Virus record (IMG/VR): IMGVR_UViG_3300030099_006944
Location: 62,001 to 126,000 of that record
DNA from: a virus
Strand: one strand, 5' to 3'
Length of the DNA stretch: 64,000 nucleotides
The translations under genes and the position numbers were made by a program. A model generated the notes under the pieces. The model was not told the DNA's origin and did no database searches. It worked only from the letters and a program-made list of their open reading frames with translations. Each line of letters opens with the position of its first letter. Positions within the stretch are counted from its first letter, which is position 1. Positions 53,247 to 61,478 of the stretch are shown one piece after another.

Positions 53247-54494
53247 ATGTCATTTCCATCTTTAACACCGACATCTTCAACAAGTGCAATTGTTTTACCA
53301 TCAACTGGTTCGACTGACGACGTAGCTTCATCATTGGCTATTGGTTACTATACAGGCAGTGCTGCCTTTATATCCGGAGCGGCTTCACAAGTTGCTTATA
53401 CCTATAAAAGATTAGGAGGAGATGTTCTAGATATTGAAATAAAAGCTGTTAATGTTTACAATCATTATGAAGAAGCTGTTTTAGAATATTCTTATATCGT
53501 AAATCTTCATCAAGCTAGAAATGCTTTGGGAAGCGCTCTCGGTGGCACAACCGGGTCATTCAATAACAAGGGAGAATTGACCGACGGAACTGACGCGGCC
53601 CTGAAATATCCAAAATTTCAATTCGATTACGCATATCGTGTGGCGGATTCTTTTTCATCAGAGGCTGCTGTTGGAGGAACACAACCAATATATTCTGCTT
53701 CGATCGATAGAGTTTCTAATCAATCAGACTATGATTTACAAAATGCTGTGAGTGCCAGTTCAGTGGCAGGTGGAGTACCATACGCTGGCCTAGTTGGAAA
53801 TAAAAGAATCAAGATCAAAGAAATGTATTATAAGACTCCGGAACAAATGTGGAGATTTTATGGATACTATGGCGGGTTAAATGTTGTGGGAGATTTTCAC
53901 AATTATGGACAGTATGCCGACGATTCAACTTTCCAAGTCATTCCTGCTTGGCAAAATAAACTACAAGCCGTGGCATTTGAAGATCACTTGTATACAAGAA
54001 CATCTCACTATTCGTACGAGATTATTGACAACAAGCTAAGACTTTTTCCTACACCCAATGATGTATCTCCGGAGAAGTTCTGGTTTAAGTTTACAATCGA
54101 AGACAATGATGCTTTCGCCACAGGATCCTATGATAGTGGAGTGAACGGCATCAACAATATGAACAACTTGCCGTTTCAAAACCTTCCATTCGAGAGTATT
54201 AATTCCATGGGGCAACAGTGGATTCGTAGATTTTCATTGGCGCTTTCGAAGGAGACTTTGGGCCAAGTTCGAGGAAAATTTGGAGGATCAATTCCGATTC
54301 CGGGAGATAACGTTACCCTGAATGCCTCTGATTTGTTATCACAGGCACAAAATGAACAAACCGCTCTACGAGAAGAACTCAATAAACAATTGGACGAAAT
54401 GTTATATACAAAATTAGCTGAGAACGACAAGGCGTACGTCGACAACACAGATTCCATTGTAGGGAAGACACCTTTGAAGATATTTGTGGGGTAA
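53247..54494 (+). CDS. Neck or head-tail connector protein
   Basis: The protein has 415 residues and starts after a GCGGAGGA site. It lies between the capsid group and the tail terminator-like gene, where T4-like phages carry the neck proteins gp13 and gp14. Internal motifs are EQMWRFYGYYGGLN, YEIIDNKLRLFPTPND and WIRRFSLALSKETLGQVRGK, followed by PIPGDNVTLNASDLL and a helical Gln/Glu-rich end. The C-terminal arrangement is familiar from neck-region proteins in marine T4-like phages. It would form part of the collar that closes the head after packaging. Confidence 0.6.
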   Translation: MSFPSLTPTSSTSAIVLPSTGSTDDVASSLAIGYYTGSAAFISGAASQVAYTYKRLGGDVLDIEIKAVNVYNHYEEAVLEYSYIVNLHQARNALGSALGGTTGSFNNKGELTDGTDAALKYPKFQFDYAYRVADSFSSEAAVGGTQPIYSASIDRVSNQSDYDLQNAVSASSVAGGVPYAGLVGNKRIKIKEMYYKTPEQMWRFYGYYGGLNVVGDFHNYGQYADDSTFQVIPAWQNKLQAVAFEDHLYTRTSHYSYEIIDNKLRLFPTPNDVSPEKFWFKFTIEDNDAFATGSYDSGVNGINNMNNLPFQNLPFESINSMGQQWIRRFSLALSKETLGQVRGKFGGSIPIPGDNVTLNASDLLSQAQNEQTALREELNKQLDEMLYTKLAENDKAYVDNTDSIVGKTPLKIFVG

Positions 54495-54498
54495 ATAA

Positions 54499-54987
54499 AT
54501 GAGCAATAAATGGACAAGACCAGCACAGCCACCCTCACCGTTATTTGTTGGAGAAAAAGAGAAGAATCTTGTTAAACAAGTTAACGATGAGATCATCGAG
54601 CGCGTTGTTGGTCAACAAGTTTTGTATTTTGCAATAGATATGGAAACAACCAACTTCCATCCTCTTTATGGCGAGGCCATAGAAAAAAACTTTTTACACC
54701 CAATTAGGGTTTTTGCCCTAGTAGAGTACGGAGGTATTGAAACTAATTTCATGGATAGTGTTGGTATCGATAAAAAAACTACGATAACAGTGCATTTCCA
54801 CAAAAGAAGGCTAACCGAAGATCAAAATCTCTTCGTAAGGGAAGGTGACTTTGTTAGGTACGGTGATATCTATTATGAAATCACCAAACTCAATGAACCA
54901 AAGCAACTTTTTGGTCAAATTGAGACAAAATATGAAATTACAGCAGACTGCATAAGAGCAAGGGACGGATTATTCAATGGCGAATGA
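54499..54987 (+). CDS. Neck/head-completion protein
   Basis: The protein has 162 residues, starting four bases after the previous gene. It contains VNDEIIERVVGQQVLYFAID, then HPLYGEAIEKNF, a block of strands and FVREGDFVRYGDIYYEITKL. This HPLYGEA and beta-strand pattern is seen in small virion connector proteins of myoviruses. The gene sits between the neck and tail completion genes, matching a head-tail adaptor. The last codons overlap the next gene by 11 bases. Confidence 0.55.
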   Translation: MSNKWTRPAQPPSPLFVGEKEKNLVKQVNDEIIERVVGQQVLYFAIDMETTNFHPLYGEAIEKNFLHPIRVFALVEYGGIETNFMDSVGIDKKTTITVHFHKRRLTEDQNLFVREGDFVRYGDIYYEITKLNEPKQLFGQIETKYEITADCIRARDGLFNGE

Positions 54988-55816
54988 AGAAATAGTTATA
55001 AAAGCCTCATCCATAGAGACGATAGACTTGGCTCTATACGAACTTATTGATAACGGGTTTGATTTACATACTAAAACCAACGCTGGGTTTAAAAAAGTTC
55101 CTGTCTTGTGGATATCTCCGGAGAGAGCCTTTCACATCAAAGAAAAAGAGATCAGAGATAAAGTTGGGAAATTAAAGTTACCCCTGATAACGATAGAGAG
55201 GACTAGTTTTGCGAAGGATCCTACCTTCAAAGGCGCCTTTCAAGCAAATATCTTCCCAAACACAACTGGTCCGCGCGGATATAGAAAACATCAACAAAAA
55301 GTTGCAAAGAAACCCAGCAGTAAAGGTACTAGAAAATTTGCTTCGGCTGATGTGCATAGGGATGAAGGTCAGCACCATTACCCTTCCGAAAACAAGAAAG
55401 TTGTATATGAGGAGATATACACACCTATCCCAACTTGGATCACGGTGACTTACTCAATAACTTTAAGAACTGAGTATCAGCAACAGATGAATGATTTGAT
55501 GACACCATTTGCTACTCGTACAGGAAATATTAATGCTCTATTGATTCGTCAAGAGGGTCATCAGTACGAAGCATTTATTCAACAAGATTTTGCTCAGTCA
55601 AATAATATGTCAAGCCTAGGCGAAGATGAAAGGATGTTCCAAACTAAAATCGACATCAAAGTCCTAGGATACCTTCTAGGGGACGGGGAAAATGAAGAAG
55701 TCCCGAAGGTAATAAAGAAGGAAACAATCGTTGAATTAAAGATTGTCAGAGAAAGAAGCATTGTCGGAGATGAAAAACCGTGGGAAACCGACAACAAGAA
55801 ATATAGAGACATATAA
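54977..55816 (+). CDS. Tail completion/terminator protein (gp15-like)
   Basis: The protein has 279 residues and starts inside the previous gene. It has VYEEIYTPIPTWITVTYSIT, a beta-hairpin with a long helix (YQQQMNDLMTPFATRTG) and IDIKVLGYLLGDGEN, typical of gp15-like proteins. In T4, gp15 caps the tail tube and sheath and binds the head. Its place directly before the sheath gene agrees with this. Assignment is from motifs and order and could be confused with another neck component. Confidence 0.6.
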   Translation: MANEEIVIKASSIETIDLALYELIDNGFDLHTKTNAGFKKVPVLWISPERAFHIKEKEIRDKVGKLKLPLITIERTSFAKDPTFKGAFQANIFPNTTGPRGYRKHQQKVAKKPSSKGTRKFASADVHRDEGQHHYPSENKKVVYEEIYTPIPTWITVTYSITLRTEYQQQMNDLMTPFATRTGNINALLIRQEGHQYEAFIQQDFAQSNNMSSLGEDERMFQTKIDIKVLGYLLGDGENEEVPKVIKKETIVELKIVRERSIVGDEKPWETDNKKYRDI

Positions 55817-55836
55817 TGATTTTAAGAAATTCCACG

Positions 55837-55852
55837 ACTATTTAATAAGAAT
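55837..55852 (+). promoter_or_regulatory. Candidate late-promoter motif ACTATTTAATAAGAAT
   Basis: It is identical over 16 bases to the motif upstream of the scaffold gene. It lies 25 bases before the sheath start. Confidence 0.45.
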
Positions 55853-55877
55853 TAGAATAAGAAAGGAGAATTAGTCC

Positions 55878-58800
55878 ATGGCTAAAAAATTTGATTTCCT
55901 ATCACCCGGAATTGAAATGCGGGAGATTGACCAAAGCGGGATTGCTACCCAAAGAGACGAAGAAGGACCGATCATTATCGGCCGTACTCGCAAAGGGCCA
56001 GCAAACAAGCCGGTTAAAATTAGAAACTTAGATGATTATATCGCTGTTTTCGGTGCACCAGTTGCTGGTGGTACCGGTGATCAAGGCGATATTTGGAGAG
56101 AAGGTAATACTACCGGTCCTACTTATGCTGCGTATGCTGCGCAAGCTTGGTTGGCATCAGAAGAATCACCAATCGTAATGGTTAGAGTTGCCGGCGAGCA
56201 ACACCCAAATGCTGCTGATGCTGGTAAAGCTGGATGGGCTCTTAGTGCATCTGTATCTTCTACTAACAGTACTAACAGTACAGCTTACGGGCTTTTTCTT
56301 TGTGATTCTGGATCCAAAGCAATGGGGACTGGTTCACTGGCTGCTGTAATATACTGTAACAGGGGCTATATGGGGTTGACAGGTAAAGCCGCGGCTGACC
56401 CGGGCGGTTCTGACGTGATTGAAGCAGGGACTTTGATCAAATCTAACGCCTCAAATTATGGATTCTCTCTTAAAGTTTATGATCAAGATGGAACCCTTAA
56501 AGAATCTCCATCGTTTAATTTCAGCAGAAACTCTTCACAATATATTAGAAGCGTCCTCAACACCAACCCTCAGTTGGTCAATGAGACTATGATAAGTAGT
56601 GCCGATAGAAAGACTTACTGGTTGGGTGAAACGTTCAATAGAGCGATCGAAGACAATCTAAGTAACTCTGCTTCCGGTGAAGTATATGGTATCTTGTTGC
56701 CACTAGTTAGTGGATCATTGTCGGGTAACAACTGGGCTGATAGAAAACAAGCAGCACAAGAAGCTAAGTCTGGGTGGGTTTTCTCTCAAAAAGAAACTAA
56801 CCAAGTTTACTTGTTCCGTCTTAAATGTCTGCATGTCGGAGACGACTTCCAAAAGAATCACATGATTGCAATTGAAAACATCAGAGAACCTAGTAACAGA
56901 AACGTTGATGCTTATGGTACTTTCTCTGTTGCGATTCTGGATCTAAACGGAACAGCAATTGAGAGATACAACAACCTTAACTTGAACCCTGCTTCTCCAA
57001 ACTATATTGCAAAAGTTATCGGAGATCAATATCAGTCTTGGGACAACACCAACCGTCGTTACAGAACATATGGTGACTACCCTAATCGCTCTGACTTGGT
57101 TTATGTCGAGGTTAATCAAAATATCGCTGACGGTGGTGGCGGTGGATTATTACCAGCCGGTTTCAAAGGACCAGTTCGTCCGAAAGGATTCACTATCATG
57201 GATGGTCGTGATGGAGCATTGACTTTGGGACACGCTGATCCCGGAAATCCTGCTACCTTACTTTTCATCTGGAACGGAACTGCCGAAGATGATGTAACTA
57301 GTGGAAGACAGGCCGCATTCACAGCTAATGGAACAGCCTATACTATCACCTTTACTGATGGTGCGACGGATGCCACATCTTTTTCTGGTGGCGCTGCTAC
57401 ATTGAAAGCAAACCATACTAGTCAAGCTTCAATCCGGACAGCCTTAACTACTCTTCTAGACTCTATCAGTGGCTATTCTGCCTATGAAGACGGAAACACT
57501 GTTGTTATGATTTCTGATGTTGTTGTCGCTTCGACATACGATTTCAGTTCAGTTAGTGAGAACATAAGTCCACTTTCTATATCAGCGATCGCTGGTTCAG
57601 ATGAAACAGTGGATGGAGGTGTTTTCGCGAAAGGTAACGATGTTACATTGATTACCGGTGGTACCGCCACTGAGTTTGCTGCTGGACCAGTTGGCTACAC
57701 GGCCTCCTTCAATTTCCCAGCAATTCCACTTCGATCTGGTGGTACTGATGGTGGCGCTGCTGATCCATATCGTTGTTACTGGGGGATCCGTCCAAAACTG
57801 TCGGCTACCTCTCCAACAAATGATGCGGACTACTGCGATTACCTTCGTGGGCTTAATGCAATATCTGATAGCTTTGCTCCCGGTAACGATGATTTTGAGC
57901 ACTCCATTTGCTTCTCGTTGGACGATATCCTAGTCAATACTGATGACAACACTGTACGTTACATTAGCGGCTCATATGAGCGCGCTGACAGCGCCAGCAC
58001 TGACCCATCATACACAAAGGGTACCGGATCATTTGGAGACCTTCTAGACCTAAATGTGCGCCAATTCTTGATGCCTATGTGGGGTGGATCTGACGGTCTT
58101 GATATTACTGAGAAAGAACCTCTTCGAAATGGATTGATTGGAACGTCTTGGTCTGAGACTACAAATCATGTACAATACTCTTTGAATAAAGCTATCGATG
58201 CTGTTAAGGATCCAGAAGTAGTACCAGCTAATCTTTTGTTAGCTCCCGGTATCCGCGCTCCTTTGATCACTAACAAATTGATCAGTACTGCTGAGTCTCG
58301 TAAAGATGTTTTGGCTATCATTGATATTGAAAATGATTACATGCCAACACACGAATCTACTGATAGTGCTTCTTCCAGACTAGGTTCTGTTACTAGTGCA
58401 GTATCAACATTGAAAGGTAGAAACCTTAATTCAAGTTATGCTTGTTGCTTCTACCCTTGGGTTCAAATCGCTGACAACCTGAGCGGCGGACATTATGTAT
58501 GGATTCCATCTTCTGTTGCTGGGCTTGGCGCTATGGCTAAATCCCAAGCAAAATCAGATGTTTGGTTTGCTCCCGCTGGTTTCAATCGCGGTGGACTTGG
58601 AAACCTCGGAGGTTCGAGAGGACCAGCCGTAGTACAAGCGCGTCAACGTCTAGACTCTAACGAAAGAGATAAATTGTATGAAGTCAACATCAACCCAATT
58701 GCAACATTCCCAGCAGAAGGGGTTGTAATCTTCGGACAGAAAACACTTCAAGCAGGTACATCTGCATTGGATAGAATCAATGTTCGTAGACTGCTGCTTC

Positions 58801-59084
58801 ATCTTAAATCTAAGGTTAGTACTGTTTCTAGAAACCTTCTGTTCGACCAGAATATAGATTCTACTTGGGCTAGATTTAAGTCACAAGTTAATCCAATCTT
58901 GGCTAACGTACAAGCTAGATTTGGACTTACTGATTACAAACTAATATTGGATGAAACCACTACTACTGCTGACTTGATCGATCGTAACATCATGTATGCT
59001 AAGATTTATATCAAGCCTGCTCGCGCAATTGAATACATTGTCGTAGACTTTGTAATCACCAAAACCGGCGCTGATTTTGTATAA
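55878..59084 (+). CDS. Tail sheath protein (gp18-like), very large
   Basis: The protein has 1,068 residues (T4 gp18 is 659). The N-terminus (FLSPGIEMREIDQS, then IIIGRTRKGPANKPV) and C-terminus (LLFDQNIDSTWARFKSQVNP, then KIYIKPARAIEYIVVDFVIT) are classic sheath sequence. The long middle includes an inserted block of about 110-130 residues near 470-600 with a FTANGTAYTITFTD strand, a helix and a GNDVTLITGG end. Its layout resembles the tandem modules of the giant protein at the window start. The sheath contracts to drive the tube into the host. The ATG follows AAAGGAGAA and codon use is biased. Confidence 0.92.
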   Translation: MAKKFDFLSPGIEMREIDQSGIATQRDEEGPIIIGRTRKGPANKPVKIRNLDDYIAVFGAPVAGGTGDQGDIWREGNTTGPTYAAYAAQAWLASEESPIVMVRVAGEQHPNAADAGKAGWALSASVSSTNSTNSTAYGLFLCDSGSKAMGTGSLAAVIYCNRGYMGLTGKAAADPGGSDVIEAGTLIKSNASNYGFSLKVYDQDGTLKESPSFNFSRNSSQYIRSVLNTNPQLVNETMISSADRKTYWLGETFNRAIEDNLSNSASGEVYGILLPLVSGSLSGNNWADRKQAAQEAKSGWVFSQKETNQVYLFRLKCLHVGDDFQKNHMIAIENIREPSNRNVDAYGTFSVAILDLNGTAIERYNNLNLNPASPNYIAKVIGDQYQSWDNTNRRYRTYGDYPNRSDLVYVEVNQNIADGGGGGLLPAGFKGPVRPKGFTIMDGRDGALTLGHADPGNPATLLFIWNGTAEDDVTSGRQAAFTANGTAYTITFTDGATDATSFSGGAATLKANHTSQASIRTALTTLLDSISGYSAYEDGNTVVMISDVVVASTYDFSSVSENISPLSISAIAGSDETVDGGVFAKGNDVTLITGGTATEFAAGPVGYTASFNFPAIPLRSGGTDGGAADPYRCYWGIRPKLSATSPTNDADYCDYLRGLNAISDSFAPGNDDFEHSICFSLDDILVNTDDNTVRYISGSYERADSASTDPSYTKGTGSFGDLLDLNVRQFLMPMWGGSDGLDITEKEPLRNGLIGTSWSETTNHVQYSLNKAIDAVKDPEVVPANLLLAPGIRAPLITNKLISTAESRKDVLAIIDIENDYMPTHESTDSASSRLGSVTSAVSTLKGRNLNSSYACCFYPWVQIADNLSGGHYVWIPSSVAGLGAMAKSQAKSDVWFAPAGFNRGGLGNLGGSRGPAVVQARQRLDSNERDKLYEVNINPIATFPAEGVVIFGQKTLQAGTSALDRINVRRLLLHLKSKVSTVSRNLLFDQNIDSTWARFKSQVNPILANVQARFGLTDYKLILDETTTTADLIDRNIMYAKIYIKPARAIEYIVVDFVITKTGADFV

Positions 59085-59087
59085 GAC

Positions 59088-59099
59088 ACTATTTAATTT
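59088..59099 (+). promoter_or_regulatory. Candidate late-promoter motif ACTATTTAATTT
   Basis: It lies directly after the sheath stop and 18 bases before the tube start, with AAAGGAG between. Confidence 0.4.
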
Positions 59100-59117
59100 A
59101 AAAAGGAGAAACTTTAA

Positions 59118-59753
59118 ATGTCATTTTGGACCGCAACACACGGAATAGGAAACAAGGAGCCTAAAAGAGCCTTTAGATTCAAGATCATCTTCAATGGTCT
59201 TGCTGATGACTCTGGTTACGTCTGGTTTGCTAAATCCGTAAATAAACCAAAGTACGAAATTTCTGAGGCAGAACACACTTTTTTGACTCATAAGTTTTAT
59301 TATCCGGGACGTGTAACATGGCAACCGATTGACTTAGTTTTAGTTGATCCTGTCTCGCCCGGCGCAACCGCTCAATTGAACGCTATGCTTGATGCCCAAG
59401 GATATGCTATACCTTCTAGCCCAAATGGTTCATATGAAACCATGTCAAAAGGTAAAGGTGCAGCAGCCCTAGGTAACATTCAGATCGAACAATTGGATTC
59501 TACTGGTGCTACTGTTGAAAGATGGACTTTGAATAACCCATTCATTCAGGGAGTTCAATATGGCGACTTGAATTATGAATCAGAAGATCTCATTGAAATT
59601 ACTTTGACTCTTCGTTATGATTGGGCTCAGTGCGAAATCCTTCCGGGTGACACTAGTACTAACGTTGATCAAAACGTTGGCGCTGATACTGGAAAGATCG
59701 GTGCTGCTTCTCCTCCACAATCAACTGATTTCTTCAATCCAGAGGGATCGTAA
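59118..59753 (+). CDS. Tail tube protein (gp19-like) 1
   Basis: The protein has 211 residues. It has the tube fold order: MSFWTATHGIGNKEPKRAFR, VWFAKSVNKPKYEISEAEHT, HKFYYPGRVTWQPIDLVLVD and a late YGDLNYESEDLIEITLTLRY. Subunits of this kind stack as hexameric rings to form the DNA channel inside the sheath. It is somewhat longer than T4 gp19 (163). The gene is followed by a paralogue 11 bases downstream, so the phage encodes two tube-type proteins. Confidence 0.85.
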   Translation: MSFWTATHGIGNKEPKRAFRFKIIFNGLADDSGYVWFAKSVNKPKYEISEAEHTFLTHKFYYPGRVTWQPIDLVLVDPVSPGATAQLNAMLDAQGYAIPSSPNGSYETMSKGKGAAALGNIQIEQLDSTGATVERWTLNNPFIQGVQYGDLNYESEDLIEITLTLRYDWAQCEILPGDTSTNVDQNVGADTGKIGAASPPQSTDFFNPEGS

Positions 59754-59764
59754 GAGAGGTATAA

Positions 59765-60385
59765 ATGACGTTTTGGACATCCGCGGGAACTACTCCCAAG
59801 TTAAAAGATAGGTTTGTCGTGAAGATTGGTGGAGTATTAAATCTCTTCGTTAAATCTGTCGACAAACCTACTTTAACTTTTGATAACAAAGAATATAAAA
59901 TGATAAATCATCATTTTAAATATCCGGGTTTGCCAAAATGGAATACAATAAAAATGACCTTTGTCGACACAACTACGGTTGCTGGTAACAATCAGGATCA
60001 AGAAGGAGCACAGGTTAAAGAGTTTTTAGAAATACTTAACCAAGCCGGTTACTCTCTCCCTTCTGGTCAAGCCGTTGATGCTCGACTTGGTATGGCTGGT
60101 GCTGGTAGTGTTTCGAAGAATGAATCAACCGCTGCCTTAGGAGACGTTCAAATACAACAGATTGGACCTTTCACTCCCGGCGGTGGAGATGACAAAATAA
60201 AAGTTGTTGAAGAATGGAAATTAATCAACCCTATTATTAAATCCTTGTCCTTTGGTGCTCTCGCGTATGGCGAAGACGGCGTTGTTGAGTACACACTGGA
60301 ATTAGACTACGATTATGCAGAGTATTCTGCTGGTCACAGTATTCAAGGGAGTGCTCCGGTGATTGCCCCAAGCAGTCCCGAATAA
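59765..60385 (+). CDS. Tail tube-like protein 2, paralogue
   Basis: The protein has 206 residues and starts after GAGAGG. It follows the same order as tube 1: MTFWTSAGTTPKLKDRFVVK, FVKSVDKPTLTFDNKEYK, HHFKYPGLPKWNTIKMTFVD, a GDVQIQQI strand and FGALAYGEDGVVEYTLELDY. A Gly-rich loop (FTPGGGDDK) differs. It may form the tube end near baseplate or neck, like T4 gp54-type or gp3-type partners, or it may mix with tube 1. The precise site is unknown. Confidence 0.8.
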   Translation: MTFWTSAGTTPKLKDRFVVKIGGVLNLFVKSVDKPTLTFDNKEYKMINHHFKYPGLPKWNTIKMTFVDTTTVAGNNQDQEGAQVKEFLEILNQAGYSLPSGQAVDARLGMAGAGSVSKNESTAALGDVQIQQIGPFTPGGGDDKIKVVEEWKLINPIIKSLSFGALAYGEDGVVEYTLELDYDYAEYSAGHSIQGSAPVIAPSSPE

Positions 60386-60411
60386 CTTTCACACATTATT
60401 TAGAGGTATAA

Positions 60412-61245
60412 ATGAAAAGAAATAATCAAGATCGTATAATGGGCGGTCACAAACCACAGCCAACGGAGGATACTCCAAAGATGGCAAATCCATTAGATTT
60501 CGTGACTCCAACAGAATTCGTTGAGTTACCATCAAAGGGGAGATACCCCACCGGACACCCGCTTTGTGGTCAAGATACTATCGAGATCAAATATATGACT
60601 GCGAAAGACGAAGATATTCTTACGAACAGGTCTTTGTTAAAGAAAGGTTTGGCTATAAATCGTTTGATAACAAATTTAATTAAGAACGATTCAATCAGCG
60701 CAGAATCTTTGTATATCGGAGATAGAAATGCAATCTTGATTTATGCAAGAGCTTCTGCTTATGGAAACATATACAAAACAAAAGTTACTTGCCCAAGTTG
60801 TTCAACAGTCAGTAAGGCTAGTTTTGACTTAAATGATCATACAACTTATCATGGTGATGAGTTTGAGGAATTTGGAATTGAAATGACAGAAAATATGACA
60901 TTCAAAACCACTTTACCCTTGTCGACAATCGAGGCAGAAATTCGTCCACTGGTGGGTAGCGATGAGGTAGCCATGGTTAAGAAAAACAAGAACCTTAGCA
61001 ACATGACGAATCTCGTAACAGATCAGATGAGATACTTTGTTGTGTCTTTTAATGGTTATACAGACAAAAAAACAATTAACATGGTCATTGATAACATGAC
61101 GGCAATGGATTCTAAGCATCTTCGTAATGTTTTTAAAGCAGTTTCGCCGGACTTACAGATAAGAGACTTATTCGAATGCCCAGAGTGTGGCCACGAGGAG
61201 GATATGACCGTGCCATTTGGCACCGACTTTTTTTGGCCTGAGTGA
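60412..61245 (+). CDS. Tail assembly chaperone (T4 gp26/baseplate hub chaperone-like)
   Basis: The protein has 277 residues. ATG 60412 follows AGAGG. It contains FVELPSKGRYP near residue 36, a helical centre (LTNRSLLKKGLAINRLITNL) and a C4 zinc module: CPSC at 127-130 and CPEC at 256-259. This is the T4 gp26-type baseplate protein family, which in many myoviruses lies directly before the tape measure gene and works as a tail chaperone. The last codons read GAC TTT TTT TGG CCT GAG TGA. The seven-T run allows a +1 slip into the next small ORF. Confidence 0.75.
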   Translation: MKRNNQDRIMGGHKPQPTEDTPKMANPLDFVTPTEFVELPSKGRYPTGHPLCGQDTIEIKYMTAKDEDILTNRSLLKKGLAINRLITNLIKNDSISAESLYIGDRNAILIYARASAYGNIYKTKVTCPSCSTVSKASFDLNDHTTYHGDEFEEFGIEMTENMTFKTTLPLSTIEAEIRPLVGSDEVAMVKKNKNLSNMTNLVTDQMRYFVVSFNGYTDKKTINMVIDNMTAMDSKHLRNVFKAVSPDLQIRDLFECPECGHEEDMTVPFGTDFFWPE

Positions 61246-61252
61246 TGAATAT

Positions 61253-61417
61253 ATGGAGAGCATCTATGAGTCGTTCTTCATATTAAAGCATTATGGTGGC
61301 TGGTCTCTTTTCGAATTGTACAATCTTCCTGTCGGTCTACGGCAGTGGTGGCTCAAAAGAACCATCGAGGAATACGAGAAAGAAAAGAAAGCAATGGATA
61401 AAGCTAAACGCAAATAG
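61253..61417 (+). CDS. Small ORF, probable frameshift extension of the tail chaperone
   Basis: From ATG 61253 the peptide is 54 residues (MESIYESFFILKHYGGWSLF, then an LPVGLRQWWLKR motif and a charged Lys-rich end). The frame is already open at 61217 and overlaps the 3' end of the chaperone gene. There is no clear ribosome site at 61253. It ends 61 bases before the tape measure start. The gene order chaperone, small overlapping ORF, tape measure matches the lambda G/GT arrangement. Expression is therefore more likely by a +1 or -2 frameshift at TTT TTT T (61228-61234), giving a fusion that continues FFGLSDEYMES. Independent translation by stop-restart cannot be excluded. Confidence 0.6.
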   Translation: MESIYESFFILKHYGGWSLFELYNLPVGLRQWWLKRTIEEYEKEKKAMDKAKRK

Positions 61418-61421
61418 AATG

Positions 61422-61446
61422 TGCCCATTAATTGGGCATTTTTTAT
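61422..61446 (+). terminator. Rho-independent terminator
   Basis: The hairpin TGCCCA-TTAAT-TGGGCA (61422-61438) is followed by TTTTTTATT. It separates the chaperone group from the tape measure gene. Confidence 0.85.
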
Positions 61447-61450
61447 TGTG

Positions 61451-61459
61451 AACTAATTA
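61451..61459 (+). promoter_or_regulatory. Candidate late-promoter motif AACTAATTA
   Basis: A perfect copy 12 bases after the terminator stem and 19 bases before the tape measure ATG. Confidence 0.45.
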
Positions 61460-61478
61460 AATGTAAAGAGGATTATAT

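Noticed and set aside
59760-60414. T4 late promoter TATAAATA
   Set aside because: Only TATAAATG at 59760 and 60407 is found, and both are the start codon context after AGAGG.
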